Below are positions 40,628-49,657 of a stretch of DNA of 64,000 nucleotides, piece after piece. The notes below the pieces were generated by a model. That model was given only the letters and a program-made list of their open reading frames with translations, had not been told where the DNA came from and ran no database searches. This DNA is from Clostridiales bacterium (lineage in GTDB: Bacteria > Bacillota > Clostridia > Christensenellales > CAG-138): assembly GCA_004558525.1 (NCBI GenBank), contig SFCQ01000004.1, forward strand, positions 62,001-126,000. Reading direction: 5' to 3'. Each line of letters starts with the position of its first letter. The first letter of the stretch is position 1. A program made the translations under genes and the position numbers.

Positions 40628-40655
40628 ATTATAACATACGCAGGCGCAAAGTCAA
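40628..40655 (-). promoter_or_regulatory. Promoter of the twelve-gene lipid-related operon
   Basis: Minus-strand TTGACT (40650-40655) and TATAAT (40628-40633) are 16 bp apart. It is the only good promoter-like pair before the run of tightly packed genes that ends near 27611. Confidence 0.65.
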
Positions 40656-40924
40656 CCATATTCGACATGAATTATATCTGTTAGTCTTGCACTTTGATAT
40701 AGAAAATATATCGGAAATACCTGGCATTTATGCGCCGCAAACGTCAAAACATTTACAGACATGCGCGGTAATACGCGCTGCATAAGCAGCATGTGAAAAG
40801 CAGCTTCGTTTTCTTTAGCGCTGCACAATATTCACCCAGTATAAAAAGTACTTTGCGGATCCGGCGTTTGCGCGCCGCCGCAGCAGCTTTGATGCGGGCC
40901 GGCCAAAACCATCCTTATAAACAG
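40656..40924. other. Gene-free stretch
   Basis: No gene, known RNA or repeat was recognised between the operon promoter and the terminator at 40925. Confidence 0.6.
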
Positions 40925-40957
40925 AAAAGGCACGGCGAACAGTATACCGTGCCTTTT
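40925..40957. terminator. Terminator downstream of the glycine cleavage operon
   Basis: AAAAGGCACGG (40925-40935) pairs with CCGTGCCTTTT (40947-40957), flanked by A and T runs, so it can work on both strands. It lies about 65 bp past the lpdA stop. Confidence 0.75.
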
Positions 40958-41021
40958 CCTATCAGATACTGCGTATTCAGAAGGTTCGAAATACGCATTG
41001 GAGGAAGCGCGAGCTAAGCCG

Positions 41022-42404
41022 CTAAATGCCCAGCTTTATGCAAAGCTCCTCAAGCGCGTCGCCAAGCGCTTCTTCATATGTTGGGTGCGGCCGCATGGCC
41101 TTAAGAAGCTCACGCGGCGTCATCGCGTTGGCTATGGCCTCGGAAAGCTGGCTTATAATATCCGTAGCATGCTCGCACATCAGCTGCGCGCCTATTATCG
41201 CGCCCGTGCCGGCGTTGGCCACAAGCTTCATAAAGCCCCTTCCGGAACCGGCGATAATAGTCCTTGCGTTGGAAAACAGGGTGCATTTGGCGGTCTTAAC
41301 GGCTATTCCGGCTTCCTTTGCCGCGGCCTCGCTGAAGCCAACGGCGGCTATCTCCGGCTTGCAGTATACGCAGCCCGGCACTATGCTCATGTCCATGCCG
41401 TTGCTTTTGCCGACGATGAACCCGGCGCAGGCCGTTCCCTGAGCGGACGCCGCATGTGCAAGCTGTACGGGGGAGGACACGTCGCCTATTGCATATATGC
41501 CGTTTATGCTCGTCTTATAGTTTTTGTCCACCGCTATGCGCCGCCCGTCCATATCGGCAGCTATGCCCTTGCCGAACAGGCCTTCGGTATATGGCCTTCT
41601 TCCTATGGCGCACAGAACAAGCTCGCCTTCTGCCTTTACAGCGGCGTCCTTCTGCTTGAAGCAGACGCTCAGCGTATCGCCCTCTTTTTCAACCCTTTCC
41701 ACCATGGCGCCTGTGAACAGCTTCACGTTCCGCTTCTTAAGCTCCTGCGCAAGGCTCTGGCCAAGCTCCCTGTCCATGTTGGGAAGCAGCCTGTCAAGCC
41801 CCTCAACTATCGTGACCCCGCAGCCGAGATCGCTGAAAAACGTGGCGAACTCAACGCCTATAACGCCGCCGCCTATTATCACAACCGATTCTGGCAGCTT
41901 GTCGAGCTTTTCAAGCAGCTCGTCGCTCGTAACAACGCCCTCAAGCTCAAGGCCCGGGATAGGCGGCCTTGCAGGGACGGAGCCTGTGGCTATTATGATG
42001 CTGTCTGCGGTATATGTACCCGCGTTTTCGCCTTCAACGCATACCGTGCCTGCGGCGGTTATCGCCGCCTTTCCGCGTATAAGCTCCACCTTTGCCGCCT
42101 TAAGCAGCGATTCTATGCCGCCGCGCAGCTTCTCAACGGTCTGCCGCTTAAATTCGTACATTTCCGCAAGGTCTACGCTTGCTCCTTCTATATGCACACC
42201 CATGCGCGCCGCGTTCTTAACCTCGCTGTATGTGTTTGATGCGTGCAGCAGCGCCTTTGTGGGTACGCAGCCGCGGTTAAGGCATGTGCCGCCGCAATCC
42301 CCGCTTTCTATAACGGCGCTCTTAAGCCCAAGCTTCGCGGCCGTCAACGCCGCCGTGTAGCCGCCAGGGCCCGCGCCTATTACTATAAGTTGATAATCGC
42401 TCAT
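41022..42404 (-). CDS. lpdA: Dihydrolipoyl dehydrogenase (glycine cleavage L-protein)
   Basis: This 460-residue flavoprotein starts at the ATG at 42404, downstream of AAAGG. Motifs are LIVIGAGPGGYTAALTAA (FAD site), GGTCLNRGCVPTK with the redox disulfide, VVIIGGGVIGVEFA (NAD site), GIYAIGDV and the C-terminal HPTYEEALGDA with the catalytic His-Glu pair. It reoxidises the dihydrolipoyl arm of GcvH. It is the last gene of the gcv operon, 16 bp after the lipoate ligase. Confidence 0.95.
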   Translation of the reverse strand: MSDYQLIVIGAGPGGYTAALTAAKLGLKSAVIESGDCGGTCLNRGCVPTKALLHASNTYSEVKNAARMGVHIEGASVDLAEMYEFKRQTVEKLRGGIESLLKAAKVELIRGKAAITAAGTVCVEGENAGTYTADSIIIATGSVPARPPIPGLELEGVVTSDELLEKLDKLPESVVIIGGGVIGVEFATFFSDLGCGVTIVEGLDRLLPNMDRELGQSLAQELKKRNVKLFTGAMVERVEKEGDTLSVCFKQKDAAVKAEGELVLCAIGRRPYTEGLFGKGIAADMDGRRIAVDKNYKTSINGIYAIGDVSSPVQLAHAASAQGTACAGFIVGKSNGMDMSIVPGCVYCKPEIAAVGFSEAAAKEAGIAVKTAKCTLFSNARTIIAGSGRGFMKLVANAGTGAIIGAQLMCEHATDIISQLSEAIANAMTPRELLKAMRPHPTYEEALGDALEELCIKLGI

Positions 42405-42420
42405 ATCAAGCATCGCCTTT

Positions 42421-43407
42421 CTATATGTTCTGTTCATGAAGCATCCGGCATATATCCGCAGCATACGGCGCACATTCATGCACGCTTAGCACTTTTTTGC
42501 AAAGCTCCTCCGTATCGAATCTGCTGCCGCATATGGCCTCCCTCAGGGGAAGGGCGAAGGAAGCGTCCATAGCGTCGGTATATACCGCCGCGTCGGCGCA
42601 TATGCCCCGCTTTATGCTTAGCTGAATGGCAAGCTCCCCCCAGATGAATCGCTTTTCTATGCTCAGCGGAAATTCGGCGTTCCTGCCGTATACCCATTCA
42701 TAGCTGCCAAATCGCGCGCGACGGCGCTCTATTGCCGCCTTATCCGGGCAGGCGGCGCATATTGCCCTTGCTTCAAGCCCGTATACGCGGCAAAACGCTT
42801 TGAGCATGGCTTCGCGCATATTATCCACGGTGATATTCGGCTCAAGCTCGCATAGATTCACCACGCGCGCACGCACGGAGTCAACGCCCTTTGCTTCAAG
42901 CTTAAGCTTGGACGGGGCAAGATAGGTAGCCATCTTGCCCATGTCCGCATTTATCAGCAATGTCCCGTTATGGAAGCTTTTACCCTGATGCGAATAAAAG
43001 GAGTTGCCCGAAAACTTGCGCCCGTTTGCAAGGATATCGTTCCTGCCGGATATTTTGGCGTCAACGCCCAGCATGCGGCAGGCTTCCACTATAACGCGCT
43101 GCTGTTTTGCAAGGTCATAATCCTCTTCCGGCACGCTGAACGTAAAATTGAGGTTGCCCATATCGTGATACACCGCCCCGCCGCCGGAAAGCCGGCGCGC
43201 AAGCGTGCCGCCGTCCTCATTCAGCTTTGTGGTGCGGCATTCGCGCCATGCGTTCTGGTTTCGGCCTATCACGACCGTATGCCGGTTCTGCCAAAGGTAA
43301 AGTATGCACTGGCCGGTCTTTACCGTATCCGTCAGGTATTCTTCAAGCGCAAGGTTATAGTATGGGTCCGTGCTGTATGTAACGCAGTATAAAAGCGTAT
43401 CCGTCAT
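42421..43407 (-). CDS. lplA: Lipoate-protein ligase A
   Basis: This 328-residue protein starts by an ATGA overlap with gcvPB. Motifs are YYNLALEEYL, LYLWQNRHTVVIGRNQN, RRLSGGGAVYHDMGNLNFTF, GRNDILANGRKFSGNS and NGTLLINADMGKM, the bacterial LplA catalytic domain, plus the accessory C-terminal domain. It attaches lipoate to GcvH using ATP. Salvage rather than synthesis of lipoate is implied, since no lipA/lipB is in the operon. Confidence 0.95.
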   Translation of the reverse strand: MTDTLLYCVTYSTDPYYNLALEEYLTDTVKTGQCILYLWQNRHTVVIGRNQNAWRECRTTKLNEDGGTLARRLSGGGAVYHDMGNLNFTFSVPEEDYDLAKQQRVIVEACRMLGVDAKISGRNDILANGRKFSGNSFYSHQGKSFHNGTLLINADMGKMATYLAPSKLKLEAKGVDSVRARVVNLCELEPNITVDNMREAMLKAFCRVYGLEARAICAACPDKAAIERRRARFGSYEWVYGRNAEFPLSIEKRFIWGELAIQLSIKRGICADAAVYTDAMDASFALPLREAICGSRFDTEELCKKVLSVHECAPYAADICRMLHEQNI

Positions 43408-44804
43408 GCTTTTTGCCAGCGCAGCACCGGATTGCGCGCCGCCTGCACCTCGTCGGGACGGCCAATCTGGGCGTTGTGCGGGGCCGTGCGCATATATTCC
43501 GGGTCGTTGTGCGCAAGCTCGTAAAGCGACCTGAACGCCTCCGCCGCGTCGTCAAGCGTATCCCTGCTCTCCGTCTCGGTAGGCTCGAGCATCAGCGCTT
43601 CGTGTACTATAAGCGGGAAATACATCGTGGGCGGGTGTATGCCGCGGTCTATGAGCGACTTTGCAACGTCCAGCGCGCTTACGCCGGTCTCCTCCTTGAA
43701 GCGGCTCAGATCAAGCACGAACTCATGCATGCATATCCTGTCGAACGCAGGCTCAAACGTACCCTGTATGGCGCGCATAAGATAGTTTGCGTTAAGCACG
43801 GCGTTCCTTGCGGCCTCGCTTATGCCCTCCCTGCCGAGCGTCATTATATAAGCGAGCGCCTTTACCACCACAAGGAAGTTGCCCATAAAGCTCCTGACCT
43901 GTATGCCCCTGCCGCCCATTATCGCAGAGGAGGGCAGCAACGCCCTGAGGAAGCCCTTGCATCCTACCGCGCCCGCTCCCGGGCCCCCGCCGCCGTGAGG
44001 GGTTGCGAAGGTCTTGTGCAGGTTCATGTGTATGCAGTCAAAGCCCATGTCGCCCGGACGCACCACGCCCATTATAGCGTTAAGGTTGGCGCCGTCATAA
44101 TAGCAAAGCCCGCCGGCCTCATGCACCAGCCTTGTTATTTCCAGTATGTTTTCGTCAAATATGCCAACGGTGTTGGGGTTGGTCAGCATAAGGCCCGCGG
44201 TATCGTCGCCAAGCACGCTTTTAAGCGCAGCTATATCCACGCAGCCGTTTTCGGCCGAGGGAATATTGACCACCTGATAGCCGCACATAGCCGCCGTGGC
44301 CGGATTAGTGCCGTGCGCAGAATCCGGCACGATTATCTTGGTGCGCTTTTTATCGCCGCGCGAATCATGGTATTGCTTGATGAGCAAAACACCAGTAAAT
44401 TCGCCGTGCGCGCCCGCTGCGGGCTGAAAGGTCATATCGTCCATGCCGCTTATCTCGCAAAGATATTGCCTTGCGGTGTCAAGCACCCTTCTGCAGCCCT
44501 TTACGCTGTATTCCGGCGCAAGCGGATGCACCGCCGTAAAGCCGTTGAGCGCGGCCATTTCTTCATCTATGCGCGGATTGTACTTCATGGTGCAGGAGCC
44601 CAGCGGGTAAAAGCCGCAGTTCACGCCGTGTACGCGCCTGCAAAGCCCGGTATAATGGCGGCTGATGTCCGTTTCGCTCATTTCCGGGAGCTCAAGCTCG
44701 CTTTTTCTTGAAAGCTCGTCGCTTAAGGCAACGCCGTCAACATCGCACTTCGGCAATATGGATAAGCCGCGGCCCTTTACGCTTTTTTCAAATATAAGCT
44801 TCAT
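43404..44804 (-). CDS. gcvPB: Glycine dehydrogenase (decarboxylating) subunit 2
   Basis: This 466-residue protein starts by an ATGA overlap with gcvPA; GGAGGTG lies upstream. It has YPLGSCTMKYNP, DGANLNAIMG, and the PLP-lysine segment NLHKTFATPHGGGGPGAG. With subunit 1 it decarboxylates glycine and passes the aminomethyl group to lipoyl-GcvH. The two-subunit P-protein form is usual in Clostridia. Confidence 0.97.
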   Translation of the reverse strand: MKLIFEKSVKGRGLSILPKCDVDGVALSDELSRKSELELPEMSETDISRHYTGLCRRVHGVNCGFYPLGSCTMKYNPRIDEEMAALNGFTAVHPLAPEYSVKGCRRVLDTARQYLCEISGMDDMTFQPAAGAHGEFTGVLLIKQYHDSRGDKKRTKIIVPDSAHGTNPATAAMCGYQVVNIPSAENGCVDIAALKSVLGDDTAGLMLTNPNTVGIFDENILEITRLVHEAGGLCYYDGANLNAIMGVVRPGDMGFDCIHMNLHKTFATPHGGGGPGAGAVGCKGFLRALLPSSAIMGGRGIQVRSFMGNFLVVVKALAYIMTLGREGISEAARNAVLNANYLMRAIQGTFEPAFDRICMHEFVLDLSRFKEETGVSALDVAKSLIDRGIHPPTMYFPLIVHEALMLEPTETESRDTLDDAAEAFRSLYELAHNDPEYMRTAPHNAQIGRPDEVQAARNPVLRWQKA

Positions 44805-46120
44805 TTGTTCAGCACCTCCTTGACTATGGAAACGGCCCTGTCCATCGCTTCGCGCGGTACCTTTTCCGTTGCGCACCAAAGCACGCCGCCGTCAAAGGGC
44901 AGGCCGCCGAGTATGCCGTTATCCTCAAGCGCCTTAAGCACGGCTTCGCATTTTGGCATATCCAGCATGAACTCATGGAAGTATTCGCCGCTATAGCGCA
45001 GGGAAACGCCGTCTATCCTGCATAGCTCCCCCGCCAGGTAATGCGCCTTGGCCATGGATTGCCTTGCGGCCTCCTTCATGCCCTCAGGCCCCATAGCCGC
45101 CATGTATACGCCGGCAGTCAGCGCGCAGAGCGCCTCGTTTGAGCAGATGTTGCTGCTCGCCTTTTCGCGGCGAATATGCTGCTCCCTCGCCTGAAGCGAC
45201 AGCACATAGCAGCGCTCGCCCCGGCTGTCCACGGTCTGGCCCACTATGCGGCCCGGCAGCTTGCGCATATGCTTTGCGGTCGTGGCCATGAACCCAAGAT
45301 ACGGCCCGCCGTAGCTTAGCGGCATGCCGAGCGGCTGCCCTTCGCCAACGGCAACGTCCGCCCCGCACTCGGCAGGGGTCTTCATTATCGCAAGCGCTAT
45401 CGGGTTGCAGCCCATTATGTACATGGCCCCCGCCTCATGCGCTATCCTGCCAAGCTCCGCGGCGTCCTCAAACAGACCGAAAAAGTTGGGCTGCTGCACA
45501 TAAAAGCTTGCTATATCGCCGGCCGAAAGCATCTCCTTAAGCGCGGCAATATCCGTTTTGCCCTCCTTAACAGGCACTATCCTAAGCTCGTCGTTCGTGC
45601 CGTAGCAGTATGTTTTTACCGTGTTTATTGTGTCCGGGTGGCTCGAGGCGGATATCAGCGTCACGCGGCGTTTCCTGTCGCGGCACATGGCGGCGGCCTC
45701 TGCGGCGGCGGTAGCGCCATCGTATACCGAGGCGTTGGATACGTCCATTCCGGTAAGGGCGCATATCATGGTCTGATACTCGAATATGGATTGCAATATG
45801 CCCTGGCTAAGCTCCGCCTGATAGGGGGTATACGCGGTCAAAAACTCCTCCTTGGCCGGAATATACTTCACTATTGAGGGTATATAGTGATCATACGCGC
45901 CCGCGCCCCTGAGAACGGTTGGAAACACCTTGTTTTCCGCGGCCATCGCGCTCATTTCGCGCGCCGCCTCAAGCTCGCTCATGCCGGCGGGTATATCAAG
46001 GCCGCGCTCAAGGTACATCTGCTCAGGCACGTCCTTATAAAGCTGCCTGAAATCGTCAAGCCCTATGGAGCGGAGCATTTCCTGCTGCTCCGCCCCTGTT
46101 GAGGGGATATAGCGGCCCAT
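44801..46120 (-). CDS. gcvPA: Glycine dehydrogenase (decarboxylating) subunit 1
   Basis: This 439-residue protein starts after GAGGAG, 1 bp past the gcvH stop. It begins MGRYIPSTGAEQQEML and contains LRGAGAYDHYIPSIV, TAYTPYQAELSQGILQSIFEYQ and MPLSYGGPYLGF, all typical of GcvPA. It forms the P-protein with GcvPB. Confidence 0.97.
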   Translation of the reverse strand: MGRYIPSTGAEQQEMLRSIGLDDFRQLYKDVPEQMYLERGLDIPAGMSELEAAREMSAMAAENKVFPTVLRGAGAYDHYIPSIVKYIPAKEEFLTAYTPYQAELSQGILQSIFEYQTMICALTGMDVSNASVYDGATAAAEAAAMCRDRKRRVTLISASSHPDTINTVKTYCYGTNDELRIVPVKEGKTDIAALKEMLSAGDIASFYVQQPNFFGLFEDAAELGRIAHEAGAMYIMGCNPIALAIMKTPAECGADVAVGEGQPLGMPLSYGGPYLGFMATTAKHMRKLPGRIVGQTVDSRGERCYVLSLQAREQHIRREKASSNICSNEALCALTAGVYMAAMGPEGMKEAARQSMAKAHYLAGELCRIDGVSLRYSGEYFHEFMLDMPKCEAVLKALEDNGILGGLPFDGGVLWCATEKVPREAMDRAVSIVKEVLNK

Positions 46121-46121
46121 G

Positions 46122-46499
46122 TTATTTCTCCTCTTTGCAGAACGCCTCGTAATCGGCGGCGGAAAGCAGCTCCTCTGTATCGCACACGTTTTCGACCTTT
46201 ATTATCCACGCGCCGTAGGGGTCGCTGTTAAGAAGCTCCGGCGCGTCGGCAAGCTCCTCGTTCACGGCGCATATACTGCCCGATACGGGGCTTACAAGGT
46301 CGCTTACAGCCTTTACCGACTCAACGTCGCCAAACGCTTCGCCTGCGGAAACAGCGTCGCCCTCCGCGGGAAGGTTTACGAACACCACATCGCCCAGCGC
46401 CTGCTGCGCAAAGTCGGAAATGCCTATGGTGTATACGCCGTTTTCGTTCTTCACCCACTCATGGGATCTGCTATAGCTCAGTTCGTTGGGATAATTCAT
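46122..46499 (-). CDS. gcvH: Glycine cleavage system H protein
   Basis: This 125-residue lipoyl carrier starts after GGAGGT. It has YSRSHEWVKNENG, IGISDFAQQALGDVVFVNLP, and the lipoyl-Lys motif FGDVESVKAVSDL. It shuttles the aminomethyl group between the P, T and L proteins. Confidence 0.97.
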   Translation of the reverse strand: MNYPNELSYSRSHEWVKNENGVYTIGISDFAQQALGDVVFVNLPAEGDAVSAGEAFGDVESVKAVSDLVSPVSGSICAVNEELADAPELLNSDPYGAWIIKVENVCDTEELLSAADYEAFCKEEK

Positions 46500-46579
46500 G
46501 GTAGTACCTCCGTTGATATTATATTTTTTGTTTTATCGTGTGCCTGCGGGGTATGCCCGCAGGCTTTATCCGGTATGTA

Positions 46580-49228
46580 TCAGAAGCCTATGCGCTTTTC
46601 GAACCCTTCAAGCGCCTTTACAAACTCCGCATCGTCAAAGCAATAACGCTGCCTTGTATACCCGCTCCTCAGCTTTGCAACATCGTCGCCCACCTCGCGG
46701 TTGCGCAGCACGCAGTCCGCTATCAGCTTTGCAAGCGCCGCAAATTCCGCCTTGCCGAAGCCGAAGCGGGTCATCTCGCTCACGCCCATGCGCAGCGCGC
46801 CGGAGGCGGTGAAGCCCTCCTCATCAGGCGTAGCCTGATAGTTTACGACTATGTTGTTCTCCTCAAGCCTGCCCGCCACCTCGGGGCCTGTGCCGTAGCC
46901 GACGGATACTATCACCTGATGCGTTTCGGTATAGTCTATCGCCGCATCGCCCATCACGTTCAGGCCCTCCGCCTTAAGTGCCAGAGCAAAGGCTTTGGCG
47001 TTTTCTATAACGGCCTTCTGGTATTCGTCCTTAAAGGCGTTCATCTCATATGCCGCCATGAGCAGGCCGAGCTGCGTGCCGAGATGGTGGTTGGAAACGC
47101 TGCCGGGGAATACGCGGCTCTCTATAGTCTCCCAAAGGCCGTATTTCAGCTCCTCCTTTTTATAGTTAACGCCTATAACGCCGCGCTGGGGGCCAAAGAA
47201 GGTCTTGTGCGTGGAGCCGGTAACTATCTCAGCGCCCTCCTCAAACGGCTTTTGGAAATACTTGCCCACAAGGCCCATAACATGCGCCATGTCGTACATT
47301 ATGGTCGTGTGTATACCCTGCTCGTCAACAAAGCGGCGTATCTCGCTCACGGGCTCCTTATGCAGTACCATGCTCTTGCCGAACACTATGAATTCGGGCT
47401 TGTATTCGTCTATGAGCTTCTTTGTCTCCTCAACGTCTATCTTATATACGTTGTCCTTGCAGACGGGGAAATTGACCACGGCGCTGCGCTCCGTAACGGG
47501 GTCTACCGCTATATAATCATGCAGCGCGCCCATAGGCTGGGCCGAAAGATGGCCGCCCTTTATTATGTGGTTGTTCATCACATAGCCAAGGCGCCTGGGG
47601 TCGTGCTTGCGGTCGAGCCTGTTCTTCCAGTCCATAAGCGCGGAGAACACGGCCATGTTGCTCATCTGGCCGCTTATAACGCGCGTCTCCACTTCCGCGC
47701 AGCCAAGATACTGCTTCATCTGCTCAACAAGCAGCTGCTCCACCTCGTCTATAAAGCCGGTACCCTGATAATAGAACACGTCCTTATCATAGAAGGACTT
47801 TATCTTCCTGTGCTCGGCGTAGCGGCAGCTCGGGTCCGATGCGCAAAGCAGCTGCACGGCACGGCTCGGCGTGTTTTCGGAGGGAATAAGATTTATGCAC
47901 CGCTTCTGACGCCATTGGTGGTTCTCGTCCGCACGCTTTATCAGCTCAAACGCCTTGCTTGCGCGGTCACAGGCGCTTTCGCTCACAGCTTCTTCTTCGG
48001 GCCTATAGAGTATAGGCCGTGCAAAAGGGGGCGCGTCTACCCGCATATGGTACGGCGGTATAACGGCCTTGAGCCGCCTGCCGCGCACGTCCACCTCTAC
48101 AAAGTCGTTTTCAAGCACATCCGAATCTATATAGCAAAGGCCTATGGCGCGCTTGGCGGTTTCGTCGGTTATAACGGTATTAAGGCCCTCGCCCTCCGCA
48201 ACGTAGTAGGGCACCATCGTTCCGCTGGTTACCCAGCCTATATGCCTGCCGTTTTTGTATATCTCCATGCCGGCGCGCATAACGCCCCTGTCAATAAGCG
48301 TTATAGGCTGTATGCGCCTTGGCAGGGCGGCATTGCCGCCGAAATCGCGGTTCATTATGCGCTTGTACGCTTCGTATTGCTCGCTTAAAGCAGGGCGCCC
48401 GATATACTCTCCCTTTTGTGGTGAAAAGCTTACGGCAAATTTGGCAAGCGGCACGGCGAATATAGGCATGGGCTTGCCGCTTGGGTCAAGGCCCATCTCG
48501 TGACCGTAAAGGGGAAGGGCCGCCTCAAGCCTGAGCGTATCGCGCGCGCCAAGGCCCGCCGGCCTTGCGCCAAGCTCGATAAGCCTGTTCCACAGCCACT
48601 CGGCCTCCCCGCTCTTTATATATATCTCATAGCCGAGCGGCTCGCCGGTATAGCCGGTCTTTGCCGCCTTAACGGTATGCCCCTCAAGCTGAAGCGTATT
48701 GAGGGCGTTCTTCATAGGCTCGGTTATAGCTTCGCCGTTGGAAAGCTGCATCAAAAGCTCCTTGCTCCTTGGGCCCTGCACGGCTATAGCCGCCCATTCC
48801 CTTGAAATGTCGGTCATGGTACAGTTGTAGTTCTTTATTATTCCGTTCAAATGCGCCTTATCCTTATCGGTGTTGGCCGCATTTACCACGAGCAGGAGCT
48901 TATCCTCTTCAAACCTGTACAGATACGCGTCGTCTATTGCGCTCCCATCCTCATCGGGTATTATGCAATACTGCGCCTTGTTAAGCTCAAGGCCTGCAAC
49001 GTTGCTGGTGAGCACATGCTGCAAAAACTCCAGCCGTTCGGCCCCCTCTATAAGCAGCCTGCCCATATGGGATACGTCAAAAAGGCTGCATGCATGGCGC
49101 GTGTACAGATGCTCAGCGACTATGCCGCTTGGGTATTGCACGGGCATTTCCCACCCGCCAAAGTCCACCATGCTTGCGCCCGCCGCAATGTGCGCATTGT
49201 AAAGCTGTGTCCGTTTAAGTTCGCTCAT
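46580..49228 (-). CDS. Fused aminomethyltransferase (GcvT) - serine hydroxymethyltransferase (GlyA)
   Basis: This 882-residue protein starts at the ATG at 49228 after GAGGAGG; longer reading would begin inside the riboswitch terminator. Residues about 1-425 are GcvT: MVDFGGWEMPVQY, SLFDVSHMGR, TGYTGEPLGYEIY and LGARDTLRLEA. After a short acidic linker, residues about 440-882 are SHMT-like: INLIPSENTPS, RYAEHRKIKSFYDKD, MYDMAHVMGLV, and the PLP-Lys segment GSTHKTFFGPQRG. One chain would release methylene-tetrahydrofolate from glycine and then use it with another glycine to make serine. It is the first gene of the gcv operon. Confidence 0.92.
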   Translation of the reverse strand: MSELKRTQLYNAHIAAGASMVDFGGWEMPVQYPSGIVAEHLYTRHACSLFDVSHMGRLLIEGAERLEFLQHVLTSNVAGLELNKAQYCIIPDEDGSAIDDAYLYRFEEDKLLLVVNAANTDKDKAHLNGIIKNYNCTMTDISREWAAIAVQGPRSKELLMQLSNGEAITEPMKNALNTLQLEGHTVKAAKTGYTGEPLGYEIYIKSGEAEWLWNRLIELGARPAGLGARDTLRLEAALPLYGHEMGLDPSGKPMPIFAVPLAKFAVSFSPQKGEYIGRPALSEQYEAYKRIMNRDFGGNAALPRRIQPITLIDRGVMRAGMEIYKNGRHIGWVTSGTMVPYYVAEGEGLNTVITDETAKRAIGLCYIDSDVLENDFVEVDVRGRRLKAVIPPYHMRVDAPPFARPILYRPEEEAVSESACDRASKAFELIKRADENHQWRQKRCINLIPSENTPSRAVQLLCASDPSCRYAEHRKIKSFYDKDVFYYQGTGFIDEVEQLLVEQMKQYLGCAEVETRVISGQMSNMAVFSALMDWKNRLDRKHDPRRLGYVMNNHIIKGGHLSAQPMGALHDYIAVDPVTERSAVVNFPVCKDNVYKIDVEETKKLIDEYKPEFIVFGKSMVLHKEPVSEIRRFVDEQGIHTTIMYDMAHVMGLVGKYFQKPFEEGAEIVTGSTHKTFFGPQRGVIGVNYKKEELKYGLWETIESRVFPGSVSNHHLGTQLGLLMAAYEMNAFKDEYQKAVIENAKAFALALKAEGLNVMGDAAIDYTETHQVIVSVGYGTGPEVAGRLEENNIVVNYQATPDEEGFTASGALRMGVSEMTRFGFGKAEFAALAKLIADCVLRNREVGDDVAKLRSGYTRQRYCFDDAEFVKALEGFEKRIGF

Positions 49229-49284
49229 GATTCTCCTCCTCAGATTTTGATAGGCGTTTTGGGGAGCTGCGCCGGCTTTGACAA

Positions 49285-49334
49285 ACAAAAAAGGCGCAAA
49301 TTTCCCCTTTAATCAATAGGAAATTTGTGCCTCC
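49285..49334 (-). terminator. Glycine riboswitch terminator
   Basis: On the minus strand, GGCACAAATTTCC pairs with GGAAATTTGCGCC (one mismatch) around a loop of about 14 bases, followed by TTTTTTGTTTG. It forms the off-state between riboswitch and gcvT-glyA. Confidence 0.85.
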
Positions 49335-49510
49335 GTTTTCGCCTGAGAGATTCCCTCTTAGCATAACAGCTTAAGAAGTTGCACCTTCGGTGTGAAAAAA
49401 CTTCACTTTTTCGGAGTATCGTCCCACGCCGGTCCCTTGTACCTGAGAGCTTTTGCGTTCCCCTTCGGCGCCGCCGGCATATAAAAACGCAGGCGAACTC
49501 TTCCGGCGCG
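49327..49510 (-). ncRNA. Tandem glycine riboswitch
   Basis: Two glycine aptamers lie in tandem on the minus strand. The first (about 49421-49510) has GGAAGAG, GCCGAAGGGG and AGCTCTCAGGTA. The second (about 49327-49420) has ACACCGAAGGTGC and AATCTCTCAGGCGAAAACGG. In this class glycine binding prevents the terminator and turns on the glycine cleavage genes, which matches the operon downstream. Confidence 0.95.
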
Positions 49511-49569
49511 ATCAACCGATAGTATGCTGTTTTTGCATAATACAGGCAGACTCTTTCATCTGCGCAGAT

Positions 49570-49599
49570 ATGGTATCACACCCCGTTTGCGCGAGTCAA
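49570..49599 (-). promoter_or_regulatory. Promoter of the glycine cleavage operon
   Basis: Minus-strand TTGACT (49594-49599) and TACCAT (49570-49575) are 18 bp apart, about 60 bp before the first aptamer. Confidence 0.6.
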
Positions 49600-49657
49600 G
49601 CGGAGCAGGCCCTTTTTACGCCCGCCAGTCATTGCATGTTTTAATCTTGTTTTGCAA

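Noticed and set aside
40998..42239. 413-codon plus-strand open frame opposite the dihydrolipoyl dehydrogenase gene
   Set aside because: It is a shadow of the real lpdA frame, with no recognisable domain and unnatural composition.
46538..48388. 616-codon open frame on the plus strand opposite gcvT-glyA
   Set aside because: It is a codon-bias shadow: the true gene on the minus strand has full GcvT and SHMT motifs, while this frame shows no family motifs and no ribosome site.
49229..49288. Upstream extension of the GcvT-SHMT protein
   Set aside because: The extra residues would be encoded by the riboswitch terminator; the ATG at 49228 has the ribosome binding site.
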